64,000 nt of DNA from Cupriavidus sp. D39 (GCF_026627925.1 NZ_JAPNLE010000007.1:558001-622000), one strand, 5' to 3'; counted from the stretch's first letter, positions 38,905-48,999 are shown. Program-made: numbers and translations. The notes: generated from the sequence alone by a model not told the origin.

Positions 38905-39087
38905 TTGACCATCTCAAGTGACGCCGCGGGTGTTCCTCGCACAATTATTGTGGTCTTCCGCATAGAAGGACCGCGCCTAGACTGGAAAAATCCACCTAGT
39001 CGTGTACCGAACTACGTGGTTCGGTTCGTCTATGTACAGGGCGATACGCCCGCGGCTGCAAGATCGGAGGCCATCAAATGGCGCTGA
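38905..39087 (+). CDS. Short ORF overlapping the next gene, possibly truncated
   Basis: 60 codons (TIIVVFRIEGPRLDWKNPPS, YVVRFVYVQGDTPAAARSEA) with protein-like composition. It ends in a TGA overlapping the ATG at 39078, so it is probably co-translated with the next gene. It begins right at the edge of the transposase fragment, so its 5' end may be lost. No family recognised. Confidence 0.4.
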   Translation: MTISSDAAGVPRTIIVVFRIEGPRLDWKNPPSRVPNYVVRFVYVQGDTPAAARSEAIKWR

Positions 39088-39758
39088 CAATGTACTCGCC
39101 GGAGGAATTTCCCAGCCTCCCGGACACGCGAGCCACCTCGGCACAAGGCATATTTTTGTATTATGTTTACACGGGGCGCAATGCCTGGCACTCGACCTGG
39201 ATAAACAGGTACAACAACGGATGCATGCACGCTTCACGGCACGAGGCCGAACTCTACGCTGAAACGTTGCGAAAGGAAGGCACAGTTCTTTACATCCAAG
39301 AACTTCCAGCTCTTGTCGTTCGAAGCAAAGCGGGATGTCTGATTGCGACGCAAATCAACAATGATTCTCCGTTGCGAGAATACAAACCTTATTTCAAGAT
39401 GGACGGCGGCACAGCAGAAAATCCCGAGTGGGGAATCCACTGGTTGCGAAAGGGGGCGGATCTCTCTAGGATCGCGGCATCTCTACGTCCGACGAGCGCT
39501 TGGTGGCGTTTTAATCCACCTACCCAAGACTCCGTGATTGTGTTGGCATCAGAGAATCCATTCTGCCATTTTGATCGCATATTGACTCAACCTACGCTTT
39601 TTCGCGGTTTCACTACTGGTAGCGACTATAGGCTGGGCTGGGAAACAATAAAGCGAGTCATTAGCCCCGAGCCTGTTAAATATCTCGAACGAATGTTCCC
39701 GATCGAGCGACCGGCCATTTTCCCAGAAGAACGCTGGCAATCGTCAGATGTGAAGTAA
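39078..39758 (+). CDS. Hypothetical protein, 226 aa
   Basis: GGAGGCC lies 6 nt before the ATG. The product is soluble: IFLYYVYTGRNAWHSTWINR, ETLRKEGTVLYIQELPALVV, WGIHWLRKGADLSRIAASLR and a basic-acidic tail. No motif is recognised. The gene is translationally coupled to the short upstream ORF. 39759-40033 holds nothing recognisable. Confidence 0.6.
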   Translation: MALTMYSPEEFPSLPDTRATSAQGIFLYYVYTGRNAWHSTWINRYNNGCMHASRHEAELYAETLRKEGTVLYIQELPALVVRSKAGCLIATQINNDSPLREYKPYFKMDGGTAENPEWGIHWLRKGADLSRIAASLRPTSAWWRFNPPTQDSVIVLASENPFCHFDRILTQPTLFRGFTTGSDYRLGWETIKRVISPEPVKYLERMFPIERPAIFPEERWQSSDVK

Positions 39759-40033
39759 GTTGAGCGCAACCAGCAGTCTTTTGGAGATGTTTGCGCATCG
39801 CCGACGACGCGACACGGAGGACTAAAGCTGACGGGCTGTTGCCTGGGGTGAGCCGAAGTTCGCTAGTCTCAACGCAAGGGCGGACCAACGGCCGTAGATG
39901 GCCGGTAGCGGAAACTTCAGCGATCAATGTATCCGTCAGCAGAACCCATGTTGACTTGGGAATACTGCTCCGTCAGGTCATTGGCGTTGTGGGGGGCATC
40001 GGATGCCATGGCATCACGGCTGACGATCTGATG

Positions 40034-40402
40034 TCAGAACTGATAGCCGCGCTCCCGCCAGTACTGCCAATCGGCAATGGCCTGCTGTGTCAGCTCGTCG
40101 CTCGCCAGTGGCACGAGTTGCGCTAGTGGTACAGCAAGCTTGCGCTTGTTCCATCGTATCCACACGAAGGCTTCAGTCTCGCACACTTCCTCCGGCGCCA
40201 TTGCGATCACCTGAACCCGGTCGCCGGGGATGAGCGGTGAGGTTGGCGATCTCTTGCGAACCTCAGCTTCAAACGGAACGGTGAGTTGCTCCTCGAGGTA
40301 GTAGTACCATGCCATACACCGCTCCTCTGAGTTGTAAGCGTCGACGATCACCTCCATCTCGATTCGCTGTTCGCGGTCCGGCTCGATCTTGCGTTTAGAC
40401 AT
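40034..40402 (-). CDS. CcbP-like calcium-binding protein
   Basis: 122 residues. The core (MEVIVDAYNSEERCMAWYYY, LIPGDRVQVIAMAPEEVCET, FVWIRWNKRKLAVPLAQLVP) and the tail QQAIADWQYWRERGYQF match the CcbP family of small acidic calcium-binding proteins known from cyanobacteria and many plasmids. A second possible start is the Met at residue 16. It lies next to the IS66 passenger gene but reads as an independent gene. Confidence 0.75.
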   Translation of the reverse strand: MSKRKIEPDREQRIEMEVIVDAYNSEERCMAWYYYLEEQLTVPFEAEVRKRSPTSPLIPGDRVQVIAMAPEEVCETEAFVWIRWNKRKLAVPLAQLVPLASDELTQQAIADWQYWRERGYQF

Positions 40403-40437
40403 GTTTTTCGTACTGATGTCGATGGAAGGCTGGAAGC

Positions 40438-40935
40438 TCAGAGGTCGACGACCTTGCGCAGAAGTGCAAACGAGACACGCCAGTGGCCCTCATCGGGATT
40501 GCACTGCACAGAAGCAGTCTTCTGGTTGATGCGTACGATGGTGCCGATGCGCTCGTGCAAGTGCTGGTCCGTGAAGGCCACCGTGTCACCGACCACGAAG
40601 TCAGCACGTTGCGCACGGGCCGGTGGCGGTGGATCGTGCGGTGATGGTTGGGCCGCAGCGTTGGCGTCGGCGATGACCGCGGCATAGGGTAAGGCCCAGC
40701 GCCGGCGCGTAGCGATATCCTCGACCACGGCCTGGGTCTGCCGGAGTTCGAGGATGCGGCCCTGCCGCACCGGCTGGGTCAGATCGTCAGCCACGTAACT
40801 GACGGTCATGCCGATATGCAGGTGCCGGCGGCTCTCCAGAATCCGCTTCGGATCGTCGAGCATCCGCCCGATGGTCAGATACAAGCGGTACAGGTCGGCG
40901 CTCGGGGCGAGGCGCAATGCGTCAAGAATGTCCAT
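40438..40935 (-). CDS. IS66-linked small protein with KOW-like segment, copy 2
   Basis: 165 residues, nearly identical to 22188-22685. Changes are conservative (DLIQ to DLTQ, VIEDT to VVEDI, FMVGD to FVVGD, TVVRV to TIVRI), which suggests the protein is under selection. It follows the tnpC 3' end by 17 bp, as in copy 1. Confidence 0.7.
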   Translation of the reverse strand: MDILDALRLAPSADLYRLYLTIGRMLDDPKRILESRRHLHIGMTVSYVADDLTQPVRQGRILELRQTQAVVEDIATRRRWALPYAAVIADANAAAQPSPHDPPPPARAQRADFVVGDTVAFTDQHLHERIGTIVRINQKTASVQCNPDEGHWRVSFALLRKVVDL

Positions 40936-40952
40936 GACGCACAGTTTACCGG

Positions 40953-41472
40953 TTAGCGTGGCAGCGGTAGCAGTTCGTGGACCCGGCTGATGGGGTGGGC
41001 TGGCAGGCGCTCCAGGGTATCCTTGAGCCAGCCATAGGGCTCGATACCATTCAGGCGACAGGTACCCAGCAGCGAGTACATCGTCGCGGCGGCACGCCCG
41101 CCACGCGGCGAGCCCACGAACATAAAATTCGCTCTGCCAACGGCAATTGGGCGGATGGCGCGCTCGAGGCGATTGTTGTCCGGCTCCAGGATACCGCTTT
41201 CGGTGTAGCGCACGAGGGCCTGCCAATGTCGCAGTGCATAGCCGAAGGCCTGCTCCAACGGCTGCTGCTTGGCCAGCAAGCCATGGGCATTGCCTAGCAG
41301 CCACTGGTGGAACTGGGCGAGCAGCGGCACGGATTGCGCCTGCCGCACGGCCAGTTTGTGATCCGGTGGCTTGTCCTTGATGCCGGCCTCGATGGCATAC
41401 AACTGGGCGATCCACGCCAGCGCCTGCGCGGCCAACCCCGGCGCCTTCTGCACCTTGGCGATCTCAAAGAAA
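40953..41472 (-). pseudogene. tnpC: IS66 tnpC 3' third, fused in frame to the upstream gene
   Basis: From FFEIAKVQKAPGLAAQALAW to RVHELLPLPR it is identical to the C-terminus encoded at 21645-22170. The N-terminal two thirds are missing. The preceding gene (41473-42062) runs into it without a stop, giving one open frame of ~369 residues. Confidence 0.8.
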
Positions 41473-42062
41473 CGATCGTAGGGATTAAATGCCCCGGTGG
41501 TAGACGTGTTGGGTGGACGAAAATCGGGCTTGAAGTTCAGAAATAGCAGCAACTCTGACCCGTCCACAATGGCCTTCGGCACGGCGCCGACTTTGATGTA
41601 CTTTGTGAGCCCGCGCAAACCTGTATCGCGAGACAGGGGCACATCAACGGGATGCGGATTCTTTGCCCGCCGTGGCACAATTGGATACCAGTCATGCCCG
41701 AGGACAATGGTCAGCCGGCCCTTGTCCTTGTTTTGCTCATAGGTTTGGAACAGACCGTGATCGGTCCACGGACACACGCCAAGGCTTAGTCCGACGCCCG
41801 TCGCTCGCGTAATATCTCGAAGGCGGTTGCCGCGCTCCACTGGGTCATGAATAGTTGCTTCGACCTCAATTGCTAGCCGGCTGGCTTCTTCGTATTGCTC
41901 GTACGTGGAAGTCTCAAAATCGGTTGTCAAACATCCCCATTCGCGCGCTCGATCGAGGTCCCAGTACTCGCGCAGTTCCTTGCCGATCGGGCCAAAGATG
42001 TGCTTGTACGCGTCAGTTATCAATTTCACCTGGTCGCGTGTGTAGAATGTTCTTTCATGCAT
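41473..42062 (-). CDS. Truncated hypothetical protein fused to IS66 (uracil-DNA-glycosylase-like?)
   Basis: About 196 residues from MHERTFYTRDQVKLITDAYK. Notable parts are RLTIVLGHDWYPIVP, GLRGLTKYIKVGAVPKAIV and ELLLFLNFKPDFRPP then TTGAFNPYD. The FLNFxPDxRPP...TG...PYD pattern faintly resembles the DNA-binding loops of uracil-DNA-glycosylase-superfamily proteins; this is weak. Its natural C-terminus is replaced in frame by IS66 TnpC. It lies 72 bp downstream of the GIY-YIG-like gene on the same strand. Confidence 0.5.
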
Positions 42063-42134
42063 GATTCTTGCACCCTGCGGTGACGAGAAGCGAAGTCCGA
42101 CCATGGACCATCGCTGACGAAAACTTACTCATGA

Positions 42135-42926
42135 CTATTGCAGCCGGCCGGCGACCACGCGCAGGGCGGCAGAGAGTTCCGCCGGGACTTCATTGGCAGG
42201 CATAAGGCGGCCGCGGGTGTCGTTGAGTTGCGATGAGTGGTCACCAAAGCAGGAAATCGCGGCAATCGCGTGATTCTCCCAAACGGCAAGCGTGTCCTTA
42301 TCCGGGGCGTTACACAGAAGTGTCACTTTGACCTTGTGGCGGGCAATTGCGGCGTCCACCAGGGCATGGTGAATCGTGCGCCCCTGGGCTCCCGCCATTA
42401 CCCCGACAACCCGGATGCCATACCATGTCAGGGGCCGGTAGTGGCCTTGCGCCTTGCCGAGATACTTGCCGATCAGGGCGCCGTCGGCCGACCGAATCTC
42501 CCAGAGGTAGAGTAGATGGCTGTTCAGAACACCATTCACGTTCTGTTCATAGTCGAACGGGACAGCTTTGCTGTAGTTCGGAAGGTTTGAGATGCTCGTC
42601 CGGGGATGACGTGTTGCAGGCCGCCTAGTCGCTCGCTCTGGCGCGGGCTTGCTTTGCAACAGCTTGATCTCGTTTTCAACTAATGCGGCTAGAGCGTCCT
42701 CTGACTCAACCAGATCCAGAGAACGAATGCCTTCCGACGCCTGGGACTCGGCAAGTTTTAGGTCGAGCAGCATCCGGCCGGCAGGCTTCAGCCGGAAAAT
42801 CCGGTTTCTGCTGCTCTTGGACCCCAGGAAGTAACTGGTGCTGACGCTGTTCTTTTCACATGCCAGCGCCGGGAAGCGCTCCGTGACCAGCAAGTGGATT
42901 CGCTCGAGACTCAAGTTTGTCCGCAT
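42135..42926 (-). CDS. Putative GIY-YIG-like nuclease domain protein
   Basis: 263 residues, start at 42926 with GGCGGAAAG upstream. N-terminal ~60 residues are basic and strand-rich. The C-terminal half reads HLLYLWEIRSADGALIGKYL, then GKA, RPLTWYGIRVVG, KVTLLCNAPDK and an AVWENHAI helix. Spacing of Y-x-W-x-I, KYLGKA, Arg and Glu matches GIY-YIG endonucleases, with the second signature altered to KYLG. It is probably a DNA-cleaving or DNA-binding protein, in a two-gene unit with the truncated gene at 41473-42062. Confidence 0.5.
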   Translation of the reverse strand: MRTNLSLERIHLLVTERFPALACEKNSVSTSYFLGSKSSRNRIFRLKPAGRMLLDLKLAESQASEGIRSLDLVESEDALAALVENEIKLLQSKPAPERATRRPATRHPRTSISNLPNYSKAVPFDYEQNVNGVLNSHLLYLWEIRSADGALIGKYLGKAQGHYRPLTWYGIRVVGVMAGAQGRTIHHALVDAAIARHKVKVTLLCNAPDKDTLAVWENHAIAAISCFGDHSSQLNDTRGRLMPANEVPAELSAALRVVAGRLQ

Positions 42927-43511
42927 GGCTTTCCGCCGAAAGGAAAAACAATAGCATATAGCGGCGACCACTAAGCCCGAAGATGATTAGAAGCCGGCCT
43001 TGTTGCGAGAATGTAAGTCTATCGGATGCGTTTCACGTCGGTGACCGGTCTGGACGGCCGCCGGAAGGTGTGCAGCGGCCGATACCGACTTCACTCCTTC
43101 GTTATTGCCCCCTGACCGACAGAAATGTAGCCGAAAGCGGGCGTTGACGTTCTATCCTCTCGCTGGGTTTAGCGACCACGAGGAGCCGTCCGGAACATTC
43201 GCGAGTCCCCCGCTCTAGCGTAACTAGATGTCCAGAGATGAAAACCACATCTTCGGTTGGCCCAGTGGCCGCTCTTAGCTGATGATTCAACCGTAGCAGC
43301 CATTGGCCAATCCGGCGCTCGATGCCCCCTTCTGTCACGTCTCGGTAGTATGGTCAAACTCGATCTCTTGGCAGTGCCGCCTACAATTCAGCAACAACAG
43401 GGGGCGGTGGAATTGCTGCGGGATAGGATCGCGCCATGAATTATGTAGTGTCCCGCCAAAGCCTCGCAATGTGACACCCTAAAGTTTGTCTGTCTTGCGT
43501 CCGATAATTCG
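42927..43511. other. Region without a recognised gene
   Basis: Short open frames on both strands lack start signals and protein-like composition. It separates the minus-strand GIY-YIG-like gene from the plus-strand LRAT-like gene, so promoters of both must lie here; none is clear. Confidence 0.4.
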
Positions 43512-44405
43512 ATGGCAGATAAACCAACGGTTTCTTTGGAAGATATGGCGACTGTTTACGAACTCAAAGGTGGAGACCACATCTACGTCCGGCGTCTCGG
43601 ATACTCGCACCACGGCCTGTATCTCGGCGATAGTCAGGTAATCCAGTATTCCGGGCACTCGCCTGACGATCTGATGGGCAAGATCGAAGTCGTTCCCATG
43701 CATGTCTTTGTCGGCGATACCGGAGGTGAGGTCAAAGTCCGGGTATATGAAAAGCGTCGCTTTGGGCGAACTGCCAGCATTGCCCGCGCGCTGGGTCGGC
43801 TGGGTGAGAAGCTCTATAACGTCATCCTCAACAACTGCGAGCACTTTGTCACTTGGTGCGTCACGGGATGGCACTCAAGTCGTCAGGTAAACAGGGCGGC
43901 GAAGTTTGTCTACGATGTGCATCGATTGTCGCGCGTCACATTGAACACGCTACTTACGCATTCCTGGACACTCAGCGATCTGCTCGATCCACGTTCATTG
44001 TTGTATCGACTTGCCAAGCGCGTGGCAGCGGCGATGGCCAAGAGGGCGACCAAGGCCATTGCCTCGCCCAACGCAAGGGTGGCCACCCGGATATTGACCG
44101 AAGGTATCAATGCATCGATGAAGATTGCCGGTGCCACGATCATGCCGGTGGGATTCGCCATTGTCATTGCCGCCCACACAGCCCTGGAGTTGATGTCCGC
44201 GGCAACCGGGATTCCTGTTCAGAGCCTGCCGCGCGCCATTATCGGCGTAGTCCGGGCCGTAGTGACCAAGGTCTGCGCAACAGCGAAGGGCGTCTTCCGC
44301 AAGGCTGTCGACATGGCCAGAAGCATTGGCCAGCGAATATGGGACGGAGTCGGAAAGCGGATCGGGGGAATCTTCCGCTGGGCAGAGGATGTGTTGTGGT
44401 GGTGA
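43512..44405 (+). CDS. LRAT-domain protein with C-terminal membrane region
   Basis: 297 residues. The N-terminal ~110 residues match the LRAT (NlpC/P60-like, permuted) fold: GDHIYVRRLGYSHHGLYLGD supplies the catalytic His, and NVILNNCEHFVTWCV supplies the NCEHF catalytic Cys. The rest has a helix pair around ITEGINASMKIAGATIMPVG-type hydrophobic sequence (GFAIVIAAHTALELMSAATG) and an amphipathic tail ending EDVLWW. LRAT-like enzymes act on lipid acyl groups; bacterial forms occur in toxin and defence settings. Only weak ribosome-site support exists. Confidence 0.75.
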   Translation: MADKPTVSLEDMATVYELKGGDHIYVRRLGYSHHGLYLGDSQVIQYSGHSPDDLMGKIEVVPMHVFVGDTGGEVKVRVYEKRRFGRTASIARALGRLGEKLYNVILNNCEHFVTWCVTGWHSSRQVNRAAKFVYDVHRLSRVTLNTLLTHSWTLSDLLDPRSLLYRLAKRVAAAMAKRATKAIASPNARVATRILTEGINASMKIAGATIMPVGFAIVIAAHTALELMSAATGIPVQSLPRAIIGVVRAVVTKVCATAKGVFRKAVDMARSIGQRIWDGVGKRIGGIFRWAEDVLWW

Positions 44406-44429
44406 AATTGAGCGTCGTCATGAGGATCA

Positions 44430-44606
44430 GGTTGGCTTCGCAGTGCTGCCCCGGCGCTAGCTGGTGGAGCGTACCTTCGGCTGAATGACTCGCTGGCGTC
44501 GCCTGGTCAGTGACTACGAGCGGCGTACTGATGTATCCGAGGCCATGGTCTATATCGCCATGGGCGGGCTGCTGCTACGCAGAATCGCCCATCCTGGAAT
44601 TATCAA
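44430..44606 (+). pseudogene. IS5-family transposase C-terminal scrap
   Basis: Reads FAVLPRR, stop, LVERTFG, stop, MTRWRRLVSDYERRTDVSEA and MVYIAMGGLLLRRIAHP. Two stops replace Trp codons in the conserved VVERTFGW block. It is a dead remnant of an IS5-type element. Confidence 0.7.
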
Positions 44607-44716
44607 ACGGGCTCTAACACGATGTAGCGCTAGGCGATCCGCCATCATGGAAGTGTGAATGGCCGTTCCTCAGCGTGGATACGGCTGGGCGGCGACAATC
44701 ATTTTGTCCGTCCGGT

Positions 44717-44761
44717 CAAGATGTTTGTCGGTAAACCGGACATCTTGCTTGAAGCTATCCA
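44717..44761. repeat. IS21-type terminal sequence, copy 2
   Basis: CAAGATGTTTGTCGGTAAAC and the next 25 bases match 11985-12029 with two mismatches. A GTCCGG...CCGGAC inverted pair frames it. No transposase is attached, so it is a stranded element end, 48 bp from the B gene. Confidence 0.6.
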
Positions 44762-44808
44762 GTTTCTTCCATGAAGGCGGCGCGGTGGCCGAGCCATGCC
44801 GGTTCACC

Positions 44809-45045
44809 CTAGTCAATCACCCAACCGGCGGCAATCAGCGCGTCAATGGACGCATATTCGCGCCTCTCTCCGTCGGCCCTGTCCTCCACCGTAAACCGGC
44901 CGACCACAAGATCGCTCAGGGAAATTCTGCCGAACGCCCCATCGATGTGCTTCAGCGCGACATAGCCGTCTGGCGTGAGCGGCAGCGTCTGAAGCGTCGA
45001 GCGCGTTTGCTGTACCAAGGTGTCGGACCATCCATTGCCGCTCAT
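44809..45045 (-). CDS. Small protein B, copy 2 (intact)
   Basis: 78 residues starting MSGNGWSDTLVQQTRSTLQT at 45045 with GGAAG upstream, ending ASIDALIAAGWVID. The longer open frame to 45132 overlaps gene A and is not conserved in copy 1, so the inner start is preferred. It is the paralogue of 8589-8825. It lies 34 bp after gene A; conserved order at two loci suggests an A/B pair with a joint function, for example toxin-antitoxin or effector-immunity. Confidence 0.7.
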   Translation of the reverse strand: MSGNGWSDTLVQQTRSTLQTLPLTPDGYVALKHIDGAFGRISLSDLVVGRFTVEDRADGERREYASIDALIAAGWVID

Positions 45046-45079
45046 CGTCGTCTTCCAATCCGTAAGGCGTTGCCGGTAG

Positions 45080-45493
45080 TCAGAAATCTTCCGCCCACCG
45101 TTCCCAGAAGCCCGGGTCATCATGGTGCGCATTCTTCATAGCAAGCCGAAGCGACAGCGCCCAGAATCGCATCTGCGGCAAACGCAGACTGCCATCCGGA
45201 TGCTCCAGGAACCCTATGAGCGCCTGGTATGCCGGATCCGCCTGATCGAAAGGCGTATCGATATAGATGGAGCCACGGTAGCCCTGGATTCGCCGTTCGT
45301 TGGCGATCTCTCCGCACGGCGTCCATGCGTGGCCGTTCGCGGTCAGCCAGGCAATCACCATCTGCCGCGTTTCGTTCTCCTGCCAGTCCAGCTCCACGGG
45401 GCGTCCGTCTCCATCCTCGAAGAAGGTCAGGTACAACACATCGCGCTGCTTGCAGCGGGCGATGGCGTCGATGTGTTCGATAATTTGTGGCAT
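45080..45493 (-). CDS. Protein A, copy 2 (intact)
   Basis: 137 residues from MPQIIEHIDAIARCKQRDVL at 45493; a longer start at 45559 reaches to within 12 bp of the Tn3 end at 45571 and is less likely. It continues with YLTFFEDGDGRP, CGEIANERRIQGYRGSIYID and MRFWALSLRLAMKNAHHDDP and ends WAEDF. It is a soluble alpha/beta protein of unknown family. The truncated paralogue is at 8855-9103. Confidence 0.7.
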   Translation of the reverse strand: MPQIIEHIDAIARCKQRDVLYLTFFEDGDGRPVELDWQENETRQMVIAWLTANGHAWTPCGEIANERRIQGYRGSIYIDTPFDQADPAYQALIGFLEHPDGSLRLPQMRFWALSLRLAMKNAHHDDPGFWERWAEDF

Positions 45494-45623
45494 GGTGTTG
45501 TGGTTGCAGCCTTGAACTAGACGCCCCAGATTGTCTTGATGTCGGGAGACTTCGATCACTCGCCGGTATAGGGGTAATCGTCCTTTTGCAGCAGATTGAT
45601 ACGGTCAGGCTTAAAAAGACGTT

Positions 45624-45864
45624 CTAGAACAATGACTTAGCGATCCTTCGCTTCGCACTGCACCGTCCTTTCTTTGCCGATTGGTACGCGGTCAGCAGGC
45701 GCTGTCTCGCTTTTTGTGCAACGTCGACAAAGTATGCCTGGCCAGCCTGCGAAGCTGCTGTCGTAGCTGCCGCTGCGAAGGTACTGCCGTATTTCGGCCT
45801 CGAGCCACTTCGGTGTGCCAATCTGTGGCAGATTTTGCTCTGCGGCGTTTGATGTTGCGGTCAT
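45624..45864 (-). pseudogene. Small frameshifted gene inside element C
   Basis: Two overlapping frames join into one plausible ~80-residue protein: MTATSNAAEQNLPQIGTPKW, LEAEIRQYLRSGSYDSSFAG, then AYFVDVAQKARQRLLTAYQS and KSLF. A one-base indel near 45750 separates them. It is probably a passenger of the transposon. Confidence 0.4.
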
Positions 45865-48799
45865 GCCATAGCCTGTCGGATTGTTGCGCCACGGCCTTGG
45901 ATCAGCGCGTCAATGTAGCGCTCGACTCCGAAGCTGAGGATCCCCCGGAAGTTGATGTGTCCGGAATGCCCCGGCCCCATGCGGCGCAGCCAAGCGTCCT
46001 CGATGTTTGTGCCCCCTTGCGAAGTCGCTCGACGACATCGTTCATGCGGTGCGTGTTCCACGCCAGTACGATGTTGGTCAGAAGCGCGTGTGCCCCCGAG
46101 ATCGCCGTCATCTCATCGCCTCGCCGGCCGCGTTCGTGTGGTACCCGGCCAGCATGGATCGCGCGCTGCAGCTGGTGCACCGACTCCCCCGGCTGAGCAA
46201 TGTATGGATTTCACGGCGGAAGTCTTCAATGGTCACGTAGTCACACAGGAAGATGCTACGTAACAGCCGGCCGAGATGCTCGGCAGCTTTGTGCGCCTTG
46301 TTGGTCCGGGCGGCGCTGCCCAACCGTTGCATAGCGAGTTCTGCGCTAATGCGGCCGATGCGGATCGATGCCAGCACCCGTAGGAAATCGTCCCAACCCA
46401 AGCGTATGGCTCTCAAGGACAAGCGCTTCGTGGTGACACGCTCGATGCTTTCCGGCACTTTGAACTCTGCAGGCAAGTACAGCTTGCGCTCTGCCAGATC
46501 GCGCAGCCGAGGGCATAGATCGAAACTCAGGCCCTTGGCCAGGGCCATCGCGGTGTTCGTGTAGCCGTGGGTGTCCACTGCCAGTAACGACAGGCGAATA
46601 TGGTCCTCGCTGCGGTTGTGCTGCTCTACGCCTTCGATGGCAACCCCTGCCTGACGCTCGTTCAAGACGATCGGTTGGTCATAGACGATGCCCCACTTGT
46701 CGAGCACGTGGGTGTAGATGCCGGTCGCGTAGGTGCGTCGGCGCGGATCAACGCGAGCGATCCACAGATGCCGTGAAACATCCAGTGACATCATGTCGGC
46801 CGATGCCTTCTTTCCTGTGCCCCAGTGCGTGGCTATTGGGATCTTTCCTTGAAACTCAGCCACTACCTCGTTGGCCCTGCGCAAACGGCCATGAGTCTCC
46901 AGCCCGCGCATGGCAAGTGACACCTGAGCGGTGTCGATGCCGGGAATCATCGCAGCAATGCCCTTGGCATCGATCTCGGTGCCATGGGCGAGCAAGGCCG
47001 CGTAGGTCGACAGCAGTTCGGCCACGGACTTCGCCCGGTGCCCGAGTAGCACCTCGCTGAAATTGGTCGAGGCGTCGACCTCCAGCAATAGGTCCGGGAA
47101 CTGTACATCGCCGATTGTCTTGTAGATCAAGTCGCGTGTGCGGCGCGGCTCATCGTCCTGCTCCAGCGGCACAATCGCCGGCACGTGAAGCATGCCATCG
47201 TCTCCAATTTCGATCTTGCCTTGAGCGGAGGCCTCGGCCACCGCAGCCACGCCAGCACGAAGCGTATCCAGTAGCTGTTCGATGAAGCTATCAGCCGCGA
47301 CTGGCAGGCCCAACAGCCCGAGATACTTGGCACGGTCGCGCTCCCACTCCTTGGCAGGGATGAGCATTTGGTCGCCATCACGAAAGCGCATCGAGTGGTC
47401 AATCCATACGCCGCCCCGACGCAGGCTATTTCGTAGCGACATCATCGTGCAGGCAGCGAAGGCTTGATAGCCGCGCTTTGGGTCAGGGTCATGGACGAGG
47501 TCATGCCACGCCGTGCCAACGCCGGTCTCCGAAAAGTCTCCTGGCAGAGCATTGAACTTCCTCGTCTGCAGGTCGCGCCACGCCTTGAGGTTCGCAAAGC
47601 CGGGATCGTTCTCCCTGCCGCCGAACTCCAGGCCTTCCAGGCCCGACAGCAGAGCGTGAACCCGCTGATGGATCACCGGTCAGCGCCGCGCGCACGTGTG
47701 ACGCAAAGCTCGATTGCGCCGCGTCGGTGACGATGGCCAGGTGCTTCAGGGCTTCATCCACTCGCTGATTGGTGGACTTGCTCTTGTCTTGCAGAACGGC
47801 CTTGGCCTTGAGCGCCTGCTGCCTGTCTTCCATGGCAGAACGGGTGTGCGTCGACTGCGCCGTGCTGGCCGCGCGTCGGAACAAATCCTGGCTGCGTCGA
47901 CTGGTCTGGTGCATCGCGATATCGGTGAGTTCCAGCAAACTCATCCGTAGAAAGCACACCAGTTCAAGCGCCTGGGTGCTCTCCTTCAGTGTTTTGGTCT
48001 TGGCCGGGCGCCTTGCTTGCACCTTCTGCGCATAGGCACGCAGTTTGGGCAACGCGATGTCATCCAGGTTCCACTCGTGCACAGCGAGGGACTTCAGGTA
48101 GCGGATCTTGTCCAGCGTTTCAGCGAGGTTCTTGAGGCCGTTGCGCCTGGAAGGCGCCTTGATCCACTCGAGGTGCGTTGCAGAGCCGTCAGCCCGTGGA
48201 CTGCGGACGGATTCCATGCAGTGCTGCAGCGTGGCCGCCGGCACTGCGCGGTTGACCGCTGCGAGCATTTGCGCCTCGTAGGCGGAAAATGCATGCCGTG
48301 CCATGTCGGTGATCTGGCGTTGGCCGGGAATGAGGCGGCAGCGATCGTAGAGCCATCGCTGGGTGGTGGTGATAAGTTCATCCACGTGTGCCGCTGCGGC
48401 GGCTTGCACGCGGAGCATTTCCAGCAAAGCGGCCTGGCTGGTGACATCGAACGGCTTGATGCCAAGGTGCTCCTTGACCCATTGCTGATGCTCGTACAAC
48501 GTCGGGCGTCGCTGATACAGCGTCTTCAGGCTGGCAATCGACAGCAGCGGCGCTGAGAAAGCTTCGCACAGGTACCGAAGGAGATTACGCGGAACAGCAG
48601 CAAACCGGTCCAACGGCCGACCGAAGGCCCGGAGGCAAACGAGCTGTAGGCCGACCGCGGCGTATCTGTCGGCCCGAAACCGCTCCCGTATTGCCGCGAT
48701 GTCAGCACTGGTGAGCTGAAAAAACTGCCGCAGGTCAAATTCGGTCAAGCGGACGGGCAACTCTTCCCTGCCAACGTAGCGATACGAAAATGCCGACAT
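45861..48799 (-). pseudogene. tnpA: Tn3-family transposase (element C), several frameshifts
   Basis: The N-terminal frame (47501-48799) starts MSAFSYRYVGREELPVRLTE. The main frame (46108-47676) has the DDE core (FPDLLLEVDASTNFSEVLLG, MMSLDVSRHLWIARVDPRRR, GIYTHVLDKWGIVYDQPIV). The C-terminal pieces (MTAISGAHALLTNIVLAWNT; RRMGPGHSGHINFRGILSF) lie in further frames. Shifts fall near 47680, 46190 and 46060. With both ends present it could still be moved in trans. Confidence 0.85.
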
Positions 48800-48999
48800 C
48801 TACACTTCTCGTTATGTGTCGTTCGGGACAAAACTGTACGACAAGTGCTCGGATGGCTGCAATAAGGTCAGGCGGATGGGCTGCAACCCGCGCCAACAAG
48901 GGGCTCGGCTGCTAATAACCGTATCAATCTGCAGGAAAAGGACGATCACCCCCAGCAGGGCACACCCACTTGCGGGTGCAAGTCCCTTACACACCCGGC

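Larger units (their letters stand above)
45571..48952 (-). mobile_element. Tn3-family element C with both ends
   Basis: 3,382 bp. Left end GGGGTAATCGTCCTTTTGCA followed by GCAGATTGATACGGT (45571-45605) pairs with the right end (48918-48952, GGGGTGATCGTCCTTTTCCT followed by GCAGATTGATACGGT read inward). The 5-bp flanks, GTATA and CAGCA, do not match, so the element moved by recombination or its surroundings were rearranged. It carries the broken transposase and one small ORF. Confidence 0.8.
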
